Shown here: piece after piece, positions 10,592-18,820 of the stretch
Layout: the number at the start of each line of letters is the position of its first letter
Numbering within the stretch: the stretch's first letter is position 1
NCBI RefSeq assembly: GCF_029144185.1
Contig: NZ_CP110232.1
Location: 682,001-746,000 of the forward strand
DNA from: Vagococcus intermedius
GTDB taxonomy: Bacteria > Bacillota > Bacilli > Lactobacillales > Vagococcaceae
DNA: 64,000 nucleotides
Direction of reading: 5' to 3'
Translations under genes and position numbers: made by a program
The notes under the pieces: generated by a model
Database searches by the model: none
What the model saw: only the letters and a program-made list of their open reading frames with translations
What the model was told of the DNA's origin: nothing

Positions 10592-10642
10592 AAAACTCCT
10601 TTTGCGTATCTTTTTAGTAAGAACGGTGAAAGGAGTTTTTTT
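10592..10642 (+). terminator. Hairpin after the HAD gene that also holds the radC ribosome site
   Basis: An 11-bp perfect inverted repeat, AAAACTCCTTT (10592-10602) and AAAGGAGTTTT (10629-10639), ends in a T run and has the form of an intrinsic terminator. The 3' arm includes AAAGGAG (10629-10635), which is the Shine-Dalgarno for the radC GTG at 10643. The same structure could therefore both end the upstream transcript and mask radC translation. Confidence 0.7.
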
Positions 10643-12223
10643 GTGAAGGAAAAAGATAAGGAACTAACTAATTTAGTTCAAGTAGATCGACCAAGAGAGC
10701 GTTTAGTTAGTTCTGGTACAGCAGCTTTATCAGTGCAAGAACTATTGGCGATTGTTTTACGTAGTGGAACCAAGGAAGATAGTGTGATGCAATTGGCTAA
10801 AAAACTATTGGGCTGTTTTGATAGTCTCTATGATTTTAAACTGGCGAGTTTAGAGGAGTTACAGCAAACCAAAGGGATTGGTTTAGTGAAGGCGGTGGAG
10901 CTACAGGCTGTATTGGAGTTGGGGAGGAGACTAGCAAAGGAAAATCAGCAAAAATATGGAGAGGTTATTTCAAGTCGTAGTGTAGGATTATTATTGATAG
11001 AGGAGTTAAAGGATTTACGTCAGGAACATTTAGTAGCGCTTTATCTAAACAATAAGAATGAGATTATTAAACAAGAAACGCTCTTTATTGGTGGGTTGAA
11101 TCAGGCGGTTGTACATCCAAGAGAAATTTTTAGTTACGCAGTTAAGTGCTGTGCCGCCAAGTTTATTATTGCTCATAATCACCGTGAGAAACGTTCGTGA
11201 TTGAAAAGATTGCGCACGCTTCTTAGGGGGATAACAACTAACGTAGCGTGAACTCTTAAACTCACAGTTGAAATGAAAGGGTAACGCCTTGAAGCGACTG
11301 CTCTAATACTCCGACATGCTTTGGTTGTAAGTGTAGACGATTGAGGTGTGAATCTCGGTGAAGTCGGCTGAAAGGTATCGTCTGATAGGTAGTTTTTATC
11401 AACGAAATGGCTCTGTGATTAGAGTCTGTATCTGATAGGTCGGGAGTCGTAAAAAACTTAATAAGGTGAGAATGTGCCAGCGCACTGACAAACTATCGAA
11501 TGAACTATCTGTAAGTGAGTAATGCTCAGAAATGAGTTAAAACTGACTGTTTGTCAGTTACGTTCTGTGGGCGAGTAGCTAGGGTGGTTCCGAAAGCACC
11601 ATACACAGTTAGAGGCTGTGTGAAGGACGTCAGATAAAAGATAGCACCTAAGTTAAGAAGTGATAGGTTTATGGGAACGTTGAAAGCTATCAACATGGAG
11701 AGGACACTCTCTAAGAAGTGTTGTGGGGGAAAGTCATCAGATATAACACCACTTAATGATAGTGAGAGTAGAGGGATGAGCGGAGAAGTTTCTGTAATGG
11801 AGATGGAGCAATAGCCTCAAGTCGTTGAATCGTGATGTGTTTAACTCAGTTAGTAGCAGCTATTTTTATTTAAAGTTTAGCGAGACAGTGGGGGAGTTTC
11901 TTATTAAACTTGGGAAGTCAGTTGCTAAAGCGATATGCAAACAGGAAAATATGTCAAGATAACTGAGAAAAACTAGTGATTGAACGATGGAACGCCGTGT
12001 ACGGTGAAAGCTGTACGCACGGTGTGGAGCGGGGGAAAAATTGGCGATAACGTCAAAAATTTACCTATCGCTATCATCAGGAAATATTGAACCATCAGCC
12101 AACGATATTGCTTTTACTAAACGTTTAGCAAGTTGTGGTCAATTGATGGGGATCGAATTATTAGATCATTTGGTGATTGGTGAGGATTATTATTGTAGCT
12201 TAAAAGAACGGAACCTTTTTTAG
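10643..12223 (+). CDS. radC: RadC (JAMM/MPN+ protein), split by a group II intron; exons 10643-11183 and 12075-12223
   Basis: Family of JAMM metalloprotease-fold proteins with an N-terminal helix-hairpin-helix; historically called a DNA repair protein, function unsettled. Exon 1 (541 nt) encodes residues 1-180 and ends after the first base of codon 181; exon 2 (149 nt) finishes the protein. Joined, they give 229 aa, the normal RadC length, and restore HNHPSGNIEPSAND with JAMM metal ligands H178, H180 and D191. HhH residues lie near 60-95 (LQQTKGIGLVKAVEL). Without splicing, exon 1 reads a few intron codons and stops at 11200, lacking Asp191. Start is GTG 10643, 7 bases after AAAGGAG, which lies in a hairpin arm. 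Function depends on intron removal. Confidence 0.9.
11409..11426 (+). other. Candidate EBS1 stem-loop of the radC intron
   Basis: Stem GGCTC/GAGTC presents the loop TGTGATTA. GTGATTA (11415-11421) is complementary over seven bases to TAATCAC (11176-11182) at the end of exon 1, leaving the last exon base unpaired. This is the expected domain I exon-binding arrangement. Confidence 0.65.
11992..12025 (+). other. Domain V of the group II intron
   Basis: 34-nt catalytic hairpin with the canonical layout: lower stem, 2-nt bulge on the 3' side, upper stem and GAAA tetraloop. The triad reads CGC rather than the more frequent AGC. Confidence 0.88.
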
Positions 12224-12261
12224 CAATCGTTTTACTTGCTTTTAATTCCGTCATGGGGTAT

Positions 12262-12391
12262 TATGATATTGTAATACTAATTGGTAGTAACGTAGATGCT
12301 GTTCACATTTTGTAATGCAACACCTCTATCGTGACCATGCTAAGTTTTACAAATTTAAGTGCATTAAAAAAGCACGAGGAGGAAACACATT
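12262..12391 (+). promoter_or_regulatory. cspA promoter region and long 5' leader
   Basis: A TATGAT element (12262-12267) with weak TTGCTT upstream (12237-12242, 19-base spacing) would start transcription near 12274 and leave a leader of roughly 115 bases before cspA. Long structured leaders are typical for cold-shock genes. The ribosome site is GAGGAGGAAA about 9 bases before the ATG. Confidence 0.45.
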
Positions 12392-12595
12392 ATGGAACAA
12401 GGTACAGTAAAATGGTTTAACGCAGAAAAAGGCTTCGGTTTCTTAGAACGCGCAGACAATGGTGGCGATGTATTCGTACATTTCTCAGCTATCCAAGGTG
12501 AAGGATTCAAATCTTTAGAAGAAGGTCAATCAGTTTCATTCGATATCGAAGAATCAGATCGTGGACCACAAGCTACTAACGTAGTTAAAAACTAA
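12392..12595 (+). CDS. cspA: Cold shock protein, CspA family
   Basis: Small single-stranded nucleic-acid-binding protein that melts RNA structure at low temperature. The protein has 67 aa, a single cold-shock domain. RNP1 is KGFGFLER at residues ~13-20 and RNP2 is DVFVHFSAI at residues ~27-35, with the leading [10 protein letters not shown]. Codon use is biased to preferred codons, as expected for a highly expressed gene. Monocistronic, with a long leader upstream and a terminator 15 bases after the stop. Confidence 0.96.
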   Translation: MEQGTVKWFNAEKGFGFLERADNGGDVFVHFSAIQGEGFKSLEEGQSVSFDIEESDRGPQATNVVKN

Positions 12596-12610
12596 TTATA
12601 ACTATTAACC

Positions 12611-12640
12611 ATACCCTTCCTTTAGAGGAAGGGTATTTTT
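12611..12640 (+). terminator. Terminator after cspA
   Basis: ATACCCTTCC/GGAAGGGTAT stem with a short loop and a T run. Confidence 0.88.
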
Positions 12641-12654
12641 GTTTATAAAAAATA

Positions 12655-12685
12655 AAAAACAGTCAAGCGTAAACTTGGCTGTTTT
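12655..12685 (-). terminator. Terminator after the DUF3042 gene
   Basis: On the minus strand AAAACAGCCAAG...CTTGACTGTTTT forms a stem followed by a T run, 11 bases past the stop codon of the convergent small gene. Confidence 0.75.
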
Positions 12686-12696
12686 ATCATTATTAA

Positions 12697-12864
12697 TTAG
12701 CGGGCGCGGCTTTTGCGCATTGCTTTACGACGGTTATCATTTACCATATTTTCTTTTTCTTCCATTGGTTCAATGACAGTCTTTTTAACACCATACATCA
12801 GACCAGCTAAAGTTGCAACAGTAATAGTAGTACCAGTTACAAATCCAGATACAAATTTTTTCAT
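12697..12864 (-). CDS. DUF3042 family small protein
   Basis: Protein of 55 aa, below the usual ORF cut-off. It begins MKKFVSGFVTGTTITVATLA, a hydrophobic N-terminal helix, continues with VKKTVIEPMEEKENM and ends in a very basic tail (RRKAMRKSRAR). This matches the compact DUF3042 proteins of Lactobacillales, predicted single-pass membrane proteins of unknown function. Start ATG at 12864 (minus strand) is preceded by GAAGGTG about 7 bases away. It is convergent with cspA, with separate terminators for the two strands. The forward-strand ORF over the same bases has no ribosome site and is a shadow. Confidence 0.8.
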   Translation of the reverse strand: MKKFVSGFVTGTTITVATLAGLMYGVKKTVIEPMEEKENMVNDNRRKAMRKSRAR

Positions 12865-13006
12865 CAACGTCACCTTCTCTTTAAGATTTATTTATACCCT
12901 CATTATCTAATAAAAGCTAAAAAAAAGCTAGCAAAAAGAAACTATCGCTTTCCTATAACTTTTCTTAATAAAATGCTAAAATAATAATGAATTGGAGGGA
13001 TTTAGT

Positions 13007-13756
13007 ATGACTAAAATTATTGCCCATCGTGGTAGCAAAGGAACACACCCAGAAAATACCTTGATTGCTTTTAGAGAAGCCATTGAGTGTGGCGCTGATG
13101 GCATTGAGTTAGATGTTCAGTTTACAAAAGATGGAGAACTGGTTGTGATTCATGATAATCAGGTCGATCGGACAACTAACGGGACTGGTGAAATAATAAG
13201 CTTTACGTTAAGAGAGTTAAAAATGTTAGATGCTGGGAGTTGGTTTAGTCCTGAGTTTAAAGATGAGCGTATTCCGACATTTTCCGAAGTTCTAGAGGTT
13301 CTTTTTCAGGACAATTTCAAAGGACTATTAAATATAGAATTAAAAACAGATGAAAAAGACTATCCAGGGATTGAAGAAGCTGTCTCAGACCTCTTGCACA
13401 AGCGAAATTGGCCCTTTACTTACATGTATTCTAGTTTTAACTTTGACTCCGTTGAACGTATGCATCAGTTAGAACCAACGATACCTCTGGCTTATATTAT
13501 GGGAGATCAGCCTAGAAAAATTCGAAAAGCTGAAAAAATATCGTATTTAGAAGGGCTTCATCCTAAAGTTACTTGGGTGTTAAAAGAGCAAGATAATGTA
13601 AAAAAATCTTCTAAAAAACTACGACCTTGGACAGTCAATTCTGAGGATGATTTGGCTGTATGTTTTGAATTAGGTATTGAAGCCGTTCATACAGATTATC
13701 CTCGTAGAGCTTTGGCTTTACGAGCTAAAAATAAACAATTAACTAATGAGGAGTAA
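13007..13756 (+). CDS. Glycerophosphodiester phosphodiesterase, cytosolic GlpQ/UgpQ type
   Basis: Hydrolyses glycerophosphodiesters to glycerol 3-phosphate and an alcohol. The protein has 249 aa with no signal peptide. GDPD motifs: IAHRGSKGTHPENT at residues ~4-17, DGIELDVQFTKDGELVVIHD near residues 36-55, and DRTTNGTG after it; HRG, ExD and HD are the catalytic and metal ligands. The C-terminal WTVNS motif is present. ATG 13007 has GGAGGG 7 bases upstream; an upstream TTG lies inside that site. It sits directly before miaA (4-base gap to its GTG). Confidence 0.9.
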   Translation: MTKIIAHRGSKGTHPENTLIAFREAIECGADGIELDVQFTKDGELVVIHDNQVDRTTNGTGEIISFTLRELKMLDAGSWFSPEFKDERIPTFSEVLEVLFQDNFKGLLNIELKTDEKDYPGIEEAVSDLLHKRNWPFTYMYSSFNFDSVERMHQLEPTIPLAYIMGDQPRKIRKAEKISYLEGLHPKVTWVLKEQDNVKKSSKKLRPWTVNSEDDLAVCFELGIEAVHTDYPRRALALRAKNKQLTNEE

Positions 13757-13760
13757 GCGA

Positions 13761-14696
13761 GTGAAGAAAGAAAAAGTATTGGTGATAGTTGGACCAACAG
13801 CGGTTGGGAAGACTGCACTAAGTATTGAGTTAGCAAAAAAGTATCAAGGCGAAATTATCAGTGGGGATTCACTACAAGTGTACCGTGGATTAGATATCGG
13901 AACTGCTAAGGCTACTCTAGAAGAACGCCAAGGTATTCCCCACCATTTACTAGATGTTTGCGATCTGGGGGACACTTATTCCGTTTCCGACTTCCAAGTA
14001 GCAGGACGTCAAAAAATTCAAGAAATTACAACTAGAGGAAAGCTGCCAATTGTTGTAGGGGGGACAGGTTTGTACATTCAAGCCTTACTCTTTGATTTTG
14101 AATTAGGTGGTAAAGAAGAAACAGCTTCTAATGAGACGTTAAGAAAAGAGTTGGCAGAGTATGGTGATAGATATGGACACTTACAGTTGTGGGAACGTCT
14201 CAATGAGCAAGATAGCGCCGCTGCGGCAGTTATTCATCCTAACAACGTGAAACGTGTAATGCGTGCCATCGAGGTATTTGAATTGACTGGCCAAAGTATT
14301 ATGCAACAGAAACAGGTTGATTTCAAAGATTTAACTCAAGCTCTTTATGACGTTAAGTTAATTGCCCTTACGACTGAACGTGATAGGTTGTATCAACGGA
14401 TCAATCAACGGGTTGATCTAATGGTAGAATGTGGCGTTTTGGAAGAAGCGAAAAAAGTCTATGAGTTTGGGAAATGTCAAGCGGAACAAGGGATTGGTTA
14501 TAAAGAGTTTTATCCCTATTTTGAAGGGGAACAGCCTTTAGAGGCTGCCAGTGAACTTGTTAAGCAACAGTCTCGTCGTTATGCCAAAAGACAGTTAACG
14601 TGGTTTAGAAATCGAATGACAGCTTCTTGGTGGGACTTGGTTCAAGATCCCTCAAGTCAAAAAAGCTTAGAAGAGGAAGTCGAAGAGTGGCTATAA
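13761..14696 (+). CDS. miaA: tRNA dimethylallyltransferase MiaA
   Basis: Transfers dimethylallyl to N6 of A37 in tRNAs that read UNN codons. The protein has 311 aa. The P-loop GPTAVGKTALS is at residues ~11-21; SGDSLQVYRGLDIGTAK and VGGTGLYIQALL, the substrate and tRNA-contact motifs, follow. Start GTG 13761 is chosen because GAGGAG is 7 bases upstream; the in-frame ATG 13746 lies upstream of that site and inside the previous gene. It precedes hflX by 16 bases, the classic miaA-hflX arrangement. Confidence 0.95.
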   Translation: MKKEKVLVIVGPTAVGKTALSIELAKKYQGEIISGDSLQVYRGLDIGTAKATLEERQGIPHHLLDVCDLGDTYSVSDFQVAGRQKIQEITTRGKLPIVVGGTGLYIQALLFDFELGGKEETASNETLRKELAEYGDRYGHLQLWERLNEQDSAAAAVIHPNNVKRVMRAIEVFELTGQSIMQQKQVDFKDLTQALYDVKLIALTTERDRLYQRINQRVDLMVECGVLEEAKKVYEFGKCQAEQGIGYKEFYPYFEGEQPLEAASELVKQQSRRYAKRQLTWFRNRMTASWWDLVQDPSSQKSLEEEVEEWL

Positions 14697-14712
14697 AAAA
14701 GGAGGCGTTTAG

Positions 14713-15960
14713 ATGCTAAAAAAAGAAAGAGTGATCTTAGTTGGGGTTGAAACTGCAGATAACTATCAATATTTTAGTGAATCGATGGCAGAGTTAAAAA
14801 ATTTAACCGAAACAGCCCAAGGAGAGGTTGTTTTTCAGTTATTACAAAAAAGACAAAATGTTGATCGTCAAACGATTATTGGGAAGGGAAAATTAGAAGA
14901 ATTGGTTCAACTAGTTGATGCTCATGAAGCAGACATTGTTATTTTTAATCAAGAGCTAACTCCGAGACAAGGGACATTGATTACTGAAGCTGTAGGAGTT
15001 CGGGTGATTGATAGGGTGCAATTGATTTTAGATATTTTTGCTATGCGTGCTCAATCCAAGGCAGGTAAGTTACAAGTAGAGTTAGCTCAGCTAAACTATC
15101 TATTGCCACGTTTAGTTGGTCAAGGGTTAGTCTTATCACGTTTAGGTGGTGGGATTGGGACTCGTGGACCAGGTGAGACTAAACTTGAGACCGATCGTCG
15201 TCATATTCGTAATAAAATAACAAATATCAAAAGAGAATTAAAAGAAGTCACAGCTAGTCGTGAACGAAACCGTCAACAACGTCAAGAGTCAAATGTTTTT
15301 CAAATCGGATTGATTGGTTATACTAATGCTGGCAAGTCAACATTGTTAAACATGTTAACAGAGGCAAAAACTTATTCTGAGGATCAATTGTTTGCGACTT
15401 TAGACCCGTTAACTAAACAGTGGCAATTAACAGAAGGGTTTAAGGCAACCTTAACTGATACCGTTGGGTTTATTCAAGATTTGCCAACCCAATTGATTGA
15501 AGCCTTCCAATCAACCCTTGAAGAAAGTCGAACAATGGATTTATTACTACATGTTGTTGATGCTAGTTCAGAAGATCGTGACTTGCAGGAAAAAACAGTT
15601 TTAGGGCTAATAGAAGAGTTGGGTATGTCAGGTATTCCTGTTTTAACAGTCTATAATAAGATGGATCAAGTCTCAGAAGCTAGCTTTATACCAACTCTGT
15701 TTCCTAATATTCAGTTATCAGCTAAGAATCCAACAGATAAAGAAGAGCTAGAAGCTGGTATTCGCCAGATGTTGATGGAAATGTTTGAGCCATATGAAAA
15801 AACATTATCAGCAGATATGGGCTATCTTTTGATAAAATTGACGACTGACACACTGGTTGTTTCGCAAGAGTTTGTTGAAGAAACAGAGGAATACATTGTA
15901 AAAGGTTTCGCTCCAAAAAGTTCCCGTTGGCTAGAAGCAGAGGAAATAGCTGAATTTTAA
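14713..15960 (+). CDS. hflX: GTPase HflX
   Basis: Ribosome-associated GTPase that splits stalled 70S particles under stress. The protein has 415 aa. The N-terminal HflX domain contains TIIGKGKLEEL and VIDRVQLILDIFAMRA; a glycine-rich linker GGGIGTRGPGETKLETDRR precedes the G domain. G1 is GYTNAGKSTLL near residue 203, G3 is DTVGFI, G4 is NKMD. A C-terminal domain of about 60 residues follows. AAAGGAGG lies ahead of ATG 14713. Operon with miaA. Confidence 0.95.
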   Translation: MLKKERVILVGVETADNYQYFSESMAELKNLTETAQGEVVFQLLQKRQNVDRQTIIGKGKLEELVQLVDAHEADIVIFNQELTPRQGTLITEAVGVRVIDRVQLILDIFAMRAQSKAGKLQVELAQLNYLLPRLVGQGLVLSRLGGGIGTRGPGETKLETDRRHIRNKITNIKRELKEVTASRERNRQQRQESNVFQIGLIGYTNAGKSTLLNMLTEAKTYSEDQLFATLDPLTKQWQLTEGFKATLTDTVGFIQDLPTQLIEAFQSTLEESRTMDLLLHVVDASSEDRDLQEKTVLGLIEELGMSGIPVLTVYNKMDQVSEASFIPTLFPNIQLSAKNPTDKEELEAGIRQMLMEMFEPYEKTLSADMGYLLIKLTTDTLVVSQEFVEETEEYIVKGFAPKSSRWLEAEEIAEF

Positions 15961-16224
15961 ATGGGAATAATGCAAGTGGTCGAGTTAGTATTTTTAGCAT
16001 AGTTATCGTACTAAGTGTATTCGGATATTGATGGAAATTTCATTTCGGTAAGATAAAATGAGTGAGTTGATTGTTAATTAAAGGAGAGTGAAGGTTTCGA
16101 TTTTTACGAGCTAGAAGATGATGGTTAAGTCTGACTGTCTCGATTTTTATGGTATTACATAAAATAATAAATTGGTAAACCTTTGGTATATATAGGTTTT
16201 GCAAGGTGAGGTATCAAAATAAAA
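15961..16224. other. Noncoding stretch between hflX and the glnR terminator
   Basis: No gene of credible length. A short frame ending EGFDFYELEDDG followed by a stop (about 16083-16127) looks like a protein C-terminus without a body, and the decamer TCGATTTTTA is repeated (16097 and 16139). In related genomes a pyridoxal-dependent lyase (ynbB) often lies here; this may be where it was lost, but the remaining sequence does not prove it. Confidence 0.3.
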
Positions 16225-16260
16225 AGTCTTGAATAAATTTCAAGATTTTTTATTTTTTTG
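16225..16260 (+). terminator. Terminator upstream of glnRA
   Basis: AGTCTTGAA/TTTCAAGATT stem with TTTTTTATTTTTTT following, just before the glnR operator. Confidence 0.75.
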
Positions 16261-16267
16261 TCTTTTT

Positions 16268-16322
16268 GATGTTAGGTTTCCTAACATCAGATGTTGACAG
16301 CCTTTTTTGAGATTGTTATTCT
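16268..16322 (+). promoter_or_regulatory. glnRA promoter with GlnR operator
   Basis: TGTTAGGTTTCCTAACA (16270-16286) is an exact match to the GlnR/TnrA consensus TGTNA-N7-TNACA, within a longer palindrome GATG...CATC (16268-16288). Directly downstream are TTGACA (16294-16299), a 17-base spacer and TATTCT (16317-16322). The operator next to the -35 box fits repression of glnRA by GlnR when glutamine is plentiful. Confidence 0.88.
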
Positions 16323-16351
16323 TAAACATGTCAATGGCGAGGAGAGATATT

Positions 16352-16720
16352 ATGAGTGAGAAAGAGTTACGTAAATCTATGTCGGTTTTTCCAATTGGTA
16401 CAGTTATAAAATTAACGGATTTAAGTGCTAGACAGATTAGATATTATGAAGCCCAAAAGTTGGTTACACCCAAAAGAACAGATGGGAATCAACGAACTTA
16501 TTCATTAAATGATGTCGATCGCTTATTGGAGGTTAAAGATTGGTTAAAGGCTGGTTATGACATGGCGGGTATTCGTAGTATTTATCAAGAGAAGTCCGCT
16601 ACAACTACTATTCAGTGGGAAGAGCATCGTTTGACTGATAACGATGTGAGACGCCTATTTTATGATGATATTTTGTCAGAAAGCCGTCTAGGAGCAACAA
16701 CTCCTTTTAAGAGGAGCTAA
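16352..16720 (+). CDS. glnR: Nitrogen regulator GlnR (MerR family)
   Basis: Represses glutamine synthetase and other nitrogen genes, acting with feedback-inhibited GlnA. The protein has 122 aa. A MerR-type winged helix with [19 protein letters not shown] is at residues ~25-43, and a short C-terminal tail ([18 protein letters not shown]) replaces an effector domain. Start ATG 16352 has GAGGAGAG about 8 bases upstream; the frame extends upstream over the -10 box and cannot be translated there. First gene of glnRA, 40 bases before glnA, under the operator at 16270-16286. Confidence 0.95.
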   Translation: MSEKELRKSMSVFPIGTVIKLTDLSARQIRYYEAQKLVTPKRTDGNQRTYSLNDVDRLLEVKDWLKAGYDMAGIRSIYQEKSATTTIQWEEHRLTDNDVRRLFYDDILSESRLGATTPFKRS

Positions 16721-16760
16721 CAAATTTCAATTAAATGACAGAACGAGAGGGACGATAGGT

Positions 16761-18107
16761 ATGGAAGAGATGTTAGATTTAGAAAGAATTGCTGAAATTA
16801 AAGAAATTGCTAAAAAAGAAAATGTCAGATTTTTACGTTTAATGTTCACTGATGTAATGGGGACAATTAAAAATGTTGAGGTTCCAGTTAGTCAGTTGGA
16901 TAAGGTTTTGAGTAATAAAATGATGTTTGATGGTTCTTCAATTGAAGGCTTCGTTCGAATTGAAGAAAGTGATATGTATCTCTATCCAGATCTATCAACT
17001 TGGTTGATTTTCCCTTGGGAAAATGGGGAAGGATTAGTAGCACGTTTGATTTGTGATATTTATACTCCGGAAGGAAAACCCTTTGCAGGAGACCCTCGTG
17101 GTAACCTAAAGCGAGTAGTCGCTGAAATGAAAGAGTTAGGTTTTACTTCTTTCAATCTTGGACCAGAACCAGAGTTCTTTTTGTTCAAATTAGATGAGCA
17201 AGGTAAGCCGACGACGGAGTTAAATGATGCAGGTGGGTATTTTGATTTTTCCCCACAAGATTTAGGTGAAGATTGTCGTCGTGATATTGTGTTAGAATTA
17301 GAGAATTTAGGCTTTGAAGTAGAGGCATCCCATCATGAATGTGCCCCAGGTCAGCATGAAATTGATTTTAAATATGCTGATGTTATGGAAGCTTGTGATA
17401 ATATTCAGACCTTTAAATTAGTTGTCAAGACAATTGCGAGACGTCACGGTTTACACGCGACTTTCATGCCAAAACCATTACATGGGATAGCTGGTTCAGG
17501 TATGCACTGTAATATGTCGTTGTTTAATGAAGATGGTAATGCTTTTTATGATGTCGAAGGTGAACGCGAGTTGAGCCAAACTGCCTACTATTTTCTAGGG
17601 GGCCTTTTAGAACATGCTCGGGCTTATACCGCGATTTGTAATCCTACGGTCAATTCATATAAACGATTGGTACCTGGCTTCGAGGCACCTGTCTATGTGG
17701 CTTGGAGTGGTCAAAATCGTTCTCCATTGGTACGTGTTCCAGCTTCAAGAGGTTTATCAACTCGTTTAGAGCTACGCTCAGTAGATCCGTCAGCCAATCC
17801 TTATTTAGCAATGGCTGTTTTGTTAGAAGCTGGTTTAGATGGTATTCGTAAACAAACAACACCACCTCAAGAAGTTAATCGTAATATATATGTAATGAAT
17901 GAAGCCGAGCGTGAGGCAGCTCAAATTACCGATCTACCATCAACGCTACATAATGCTATTAAGGCAATGCGTCATGATGAAGTGATTAAAGGAGCCCTAG
18001 GTGAGCATATTCATGCTAATTTTGTTGAAGCCAAACGTTTAGAGTGGCATGCTTTCCGTCAGCAAGTTTCGGAGTGGGAAAGAGAACACTACCTAGAATT
18101 ATTCTAA
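16761..18107 (+). CDS. glnA: Glutamine synthetase type I
   Basis: Makes glutamine from glutamate, ammonia and ATP. The protein has 448 aa. The beta-grasp N-terminus carries [14 protein letters not shown] and the latch motif [19 protein letters not shown] (near residues 53-71). Catalytic-domain motifs are [38 protein letters not shown] and NRSPLVRVP. The insert and adenylylation-site region of the beta type are absent, so this is the GSI-alpha type that is feedback-inhibited and signals to GlnR. A strong terminator follows. Confidence 0.97.
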   Translation: MEEMLDLERIAEIKEIAKKENVRFLRLMFTDVMGTIKNVEVPVSQLDKVLSNKMMFDGSSIEGFVRIEESDMYLYPDLSTWLIFPWENGEGLVARLICDIYTPEGKPFAGDPRGNLKRVVAEMKELGFTSFNLGPEPEFFLFKLDEQGKPTTELNDAGGYFDFSPQDLGEDCRRDIVLELENLGFEVEASHHECAPGQHEIDFKYADVMEACDNIQTFKLVVKTIARRHGLHATFMPKPLHGIAGSGMHCNMSLFNEDGNAFYDVEGERELSQTAYYFLGGLLEHARAYTAICNPTVNSYKRLVPGFEAPVYVAWSGQNRSPLVRVPASRGLSTRLELRSVDPSANPYLAMAVLLEAGLDGIRKQTTPPQEVNRNIYVMNEAEREAAQITDLPSTLHNAIKAMRHDEVIKGALGEHIHANFVEAKRLEWHAFRQQVSEWEREHYLELF

Positions 18108-18128
18108 TTAGCATAACGTATCATTAGT

Positions 18129-18180
18129 CCCCTTATAAGATGACCTTTGTTTAAAAGTAGTCATCTTATAAGGGGTTTTT
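18129..18180 (+). terminator. Terminator after glnA
   Basis: A 16-bp perfect stem, CCCCTTATAAGATGAC and GTCATCTTATAAGGGG, followed by TTTTT. Confidence 0.93.
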
Positions 18181-18724
18181 AGGTAATGGCAAAGGGGTAA
18201 GGTCAGCTTAATAGGATGATGCGATAAGTCTGATTTAGTGTTGTTTGGTATTAATCAGCACTCTATTAAAAAATTCTGTTACCAAGACGACAAGTAAAGC
18301 TAATATACTTATGACCAAGGTGGAACTCTCAATAATTAAAACTTTTTCTTTTTGTGACTATTCGGATAAGTTTTCTTGATAATTGCCATAAAATTTTCGC
18401 TATGTCTTTAATTAGTTACTCTAATTCATCTTGATACGCCCTTAGTAACTCAGACTATCCTGAATAAAAAACGGTCTAAGACTATTTACAATCGGTGTTA
18501 GGTTAGTGTGTCCATTTATTGACATCCTCATACAGTACGGTTGACAAGCACGTAAACTATTTAAGTTGTGAGGGTTCTAGTTGTTATTTTCGCCACTAAC
18601 TTGTTGCTACTTTACTAACTCTATCTCAATAGGAATCGTATGAATCAGTCTTATTAGAACTAGCGTAAGTAGGTATTTTTTAGCCTTAACAGTGATAAAA
18701 ATAATAGGTTAGATTCTGACTTAA
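18181..18724. other. Long noncoding stretch before the phosphoglucomutase gene
   Basis: About 540 bases with stops in all frames, no frame over 60 codons and no recognisable RNA fold. TTGACA-like words occur at 18517 and 18541 but lack a convincing -10. I see no gene here. Confidence 0.5.
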
Positions 18725-18733
18725 TGGTATAAT
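18725..18733 (+). promoter_or_regulatory. Extended -10 promoter of the phosphoglucomutase gene
   Basis: TGGTATAAT has both the TGn extension and a consensus -10 (18728-18733); no good -35 is seen. It lies about 90 bases before the start codon. Confidence 0.5.
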
Positions 18734-18820
18734 TTGAACCAAGCCTTAACTACTAACAGTGAGTTACTAGATGGTATTAAACTATTTTTAAACCAATGAG
18801 CATACGCGAAGGAGCTTTAA

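Larger units (their letters stand above)
11184..12074 (+). mobile_element. ORF-less group II intron inserted in radC
   Basis: Self-splicing ribozyme-type intron of 891 nt. The 5' end is GTGAG, close to the consensus GUGYG, and the 3' end is ...CGCTAT, fitting the AY rule. Domain V is a 34-nt hairpin at 11992-12025: ACGCCGTGTAC/GTACGCACGGTGT with a GAAA tetraloop, a 2-nt CG bulge and a CGC triad. Domain VI follows (about 12028-12074), with a candidate bulged branch-point A at 12067, 8 bases from the 3' end. Domain IV (about 11845-11967) is closed by CTCAGTTA/TAACTGAG and is only ~120 nt, with no maturase frame. Loop TGTGATTA (11414-11421) can pair with the end of exon 1. No ORF over 60 codons occurs inside. 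Confidence 0.9.

Noticed and set aside
11150-11210. radC as a frameshifted or truncated pseudogene
   Set aside because: Exon joining at 11183/12075 restores a full RadC and the inserted sequence has group II intron ends and domain V.
11806-11813. GAGCAATA as EBS2 pairing with TATTGCTC in exon 1
   Set aside because: Eight bases match, but the position is far downstream of EBS1, outside the expected part of domain I; probably chance.
12713-12910. Forward-strand 65-aa frame after cspA
   Set aside because: No ribosome site; the minus strand encodes a DUF3042 protein with a good ribosome site and terminator.
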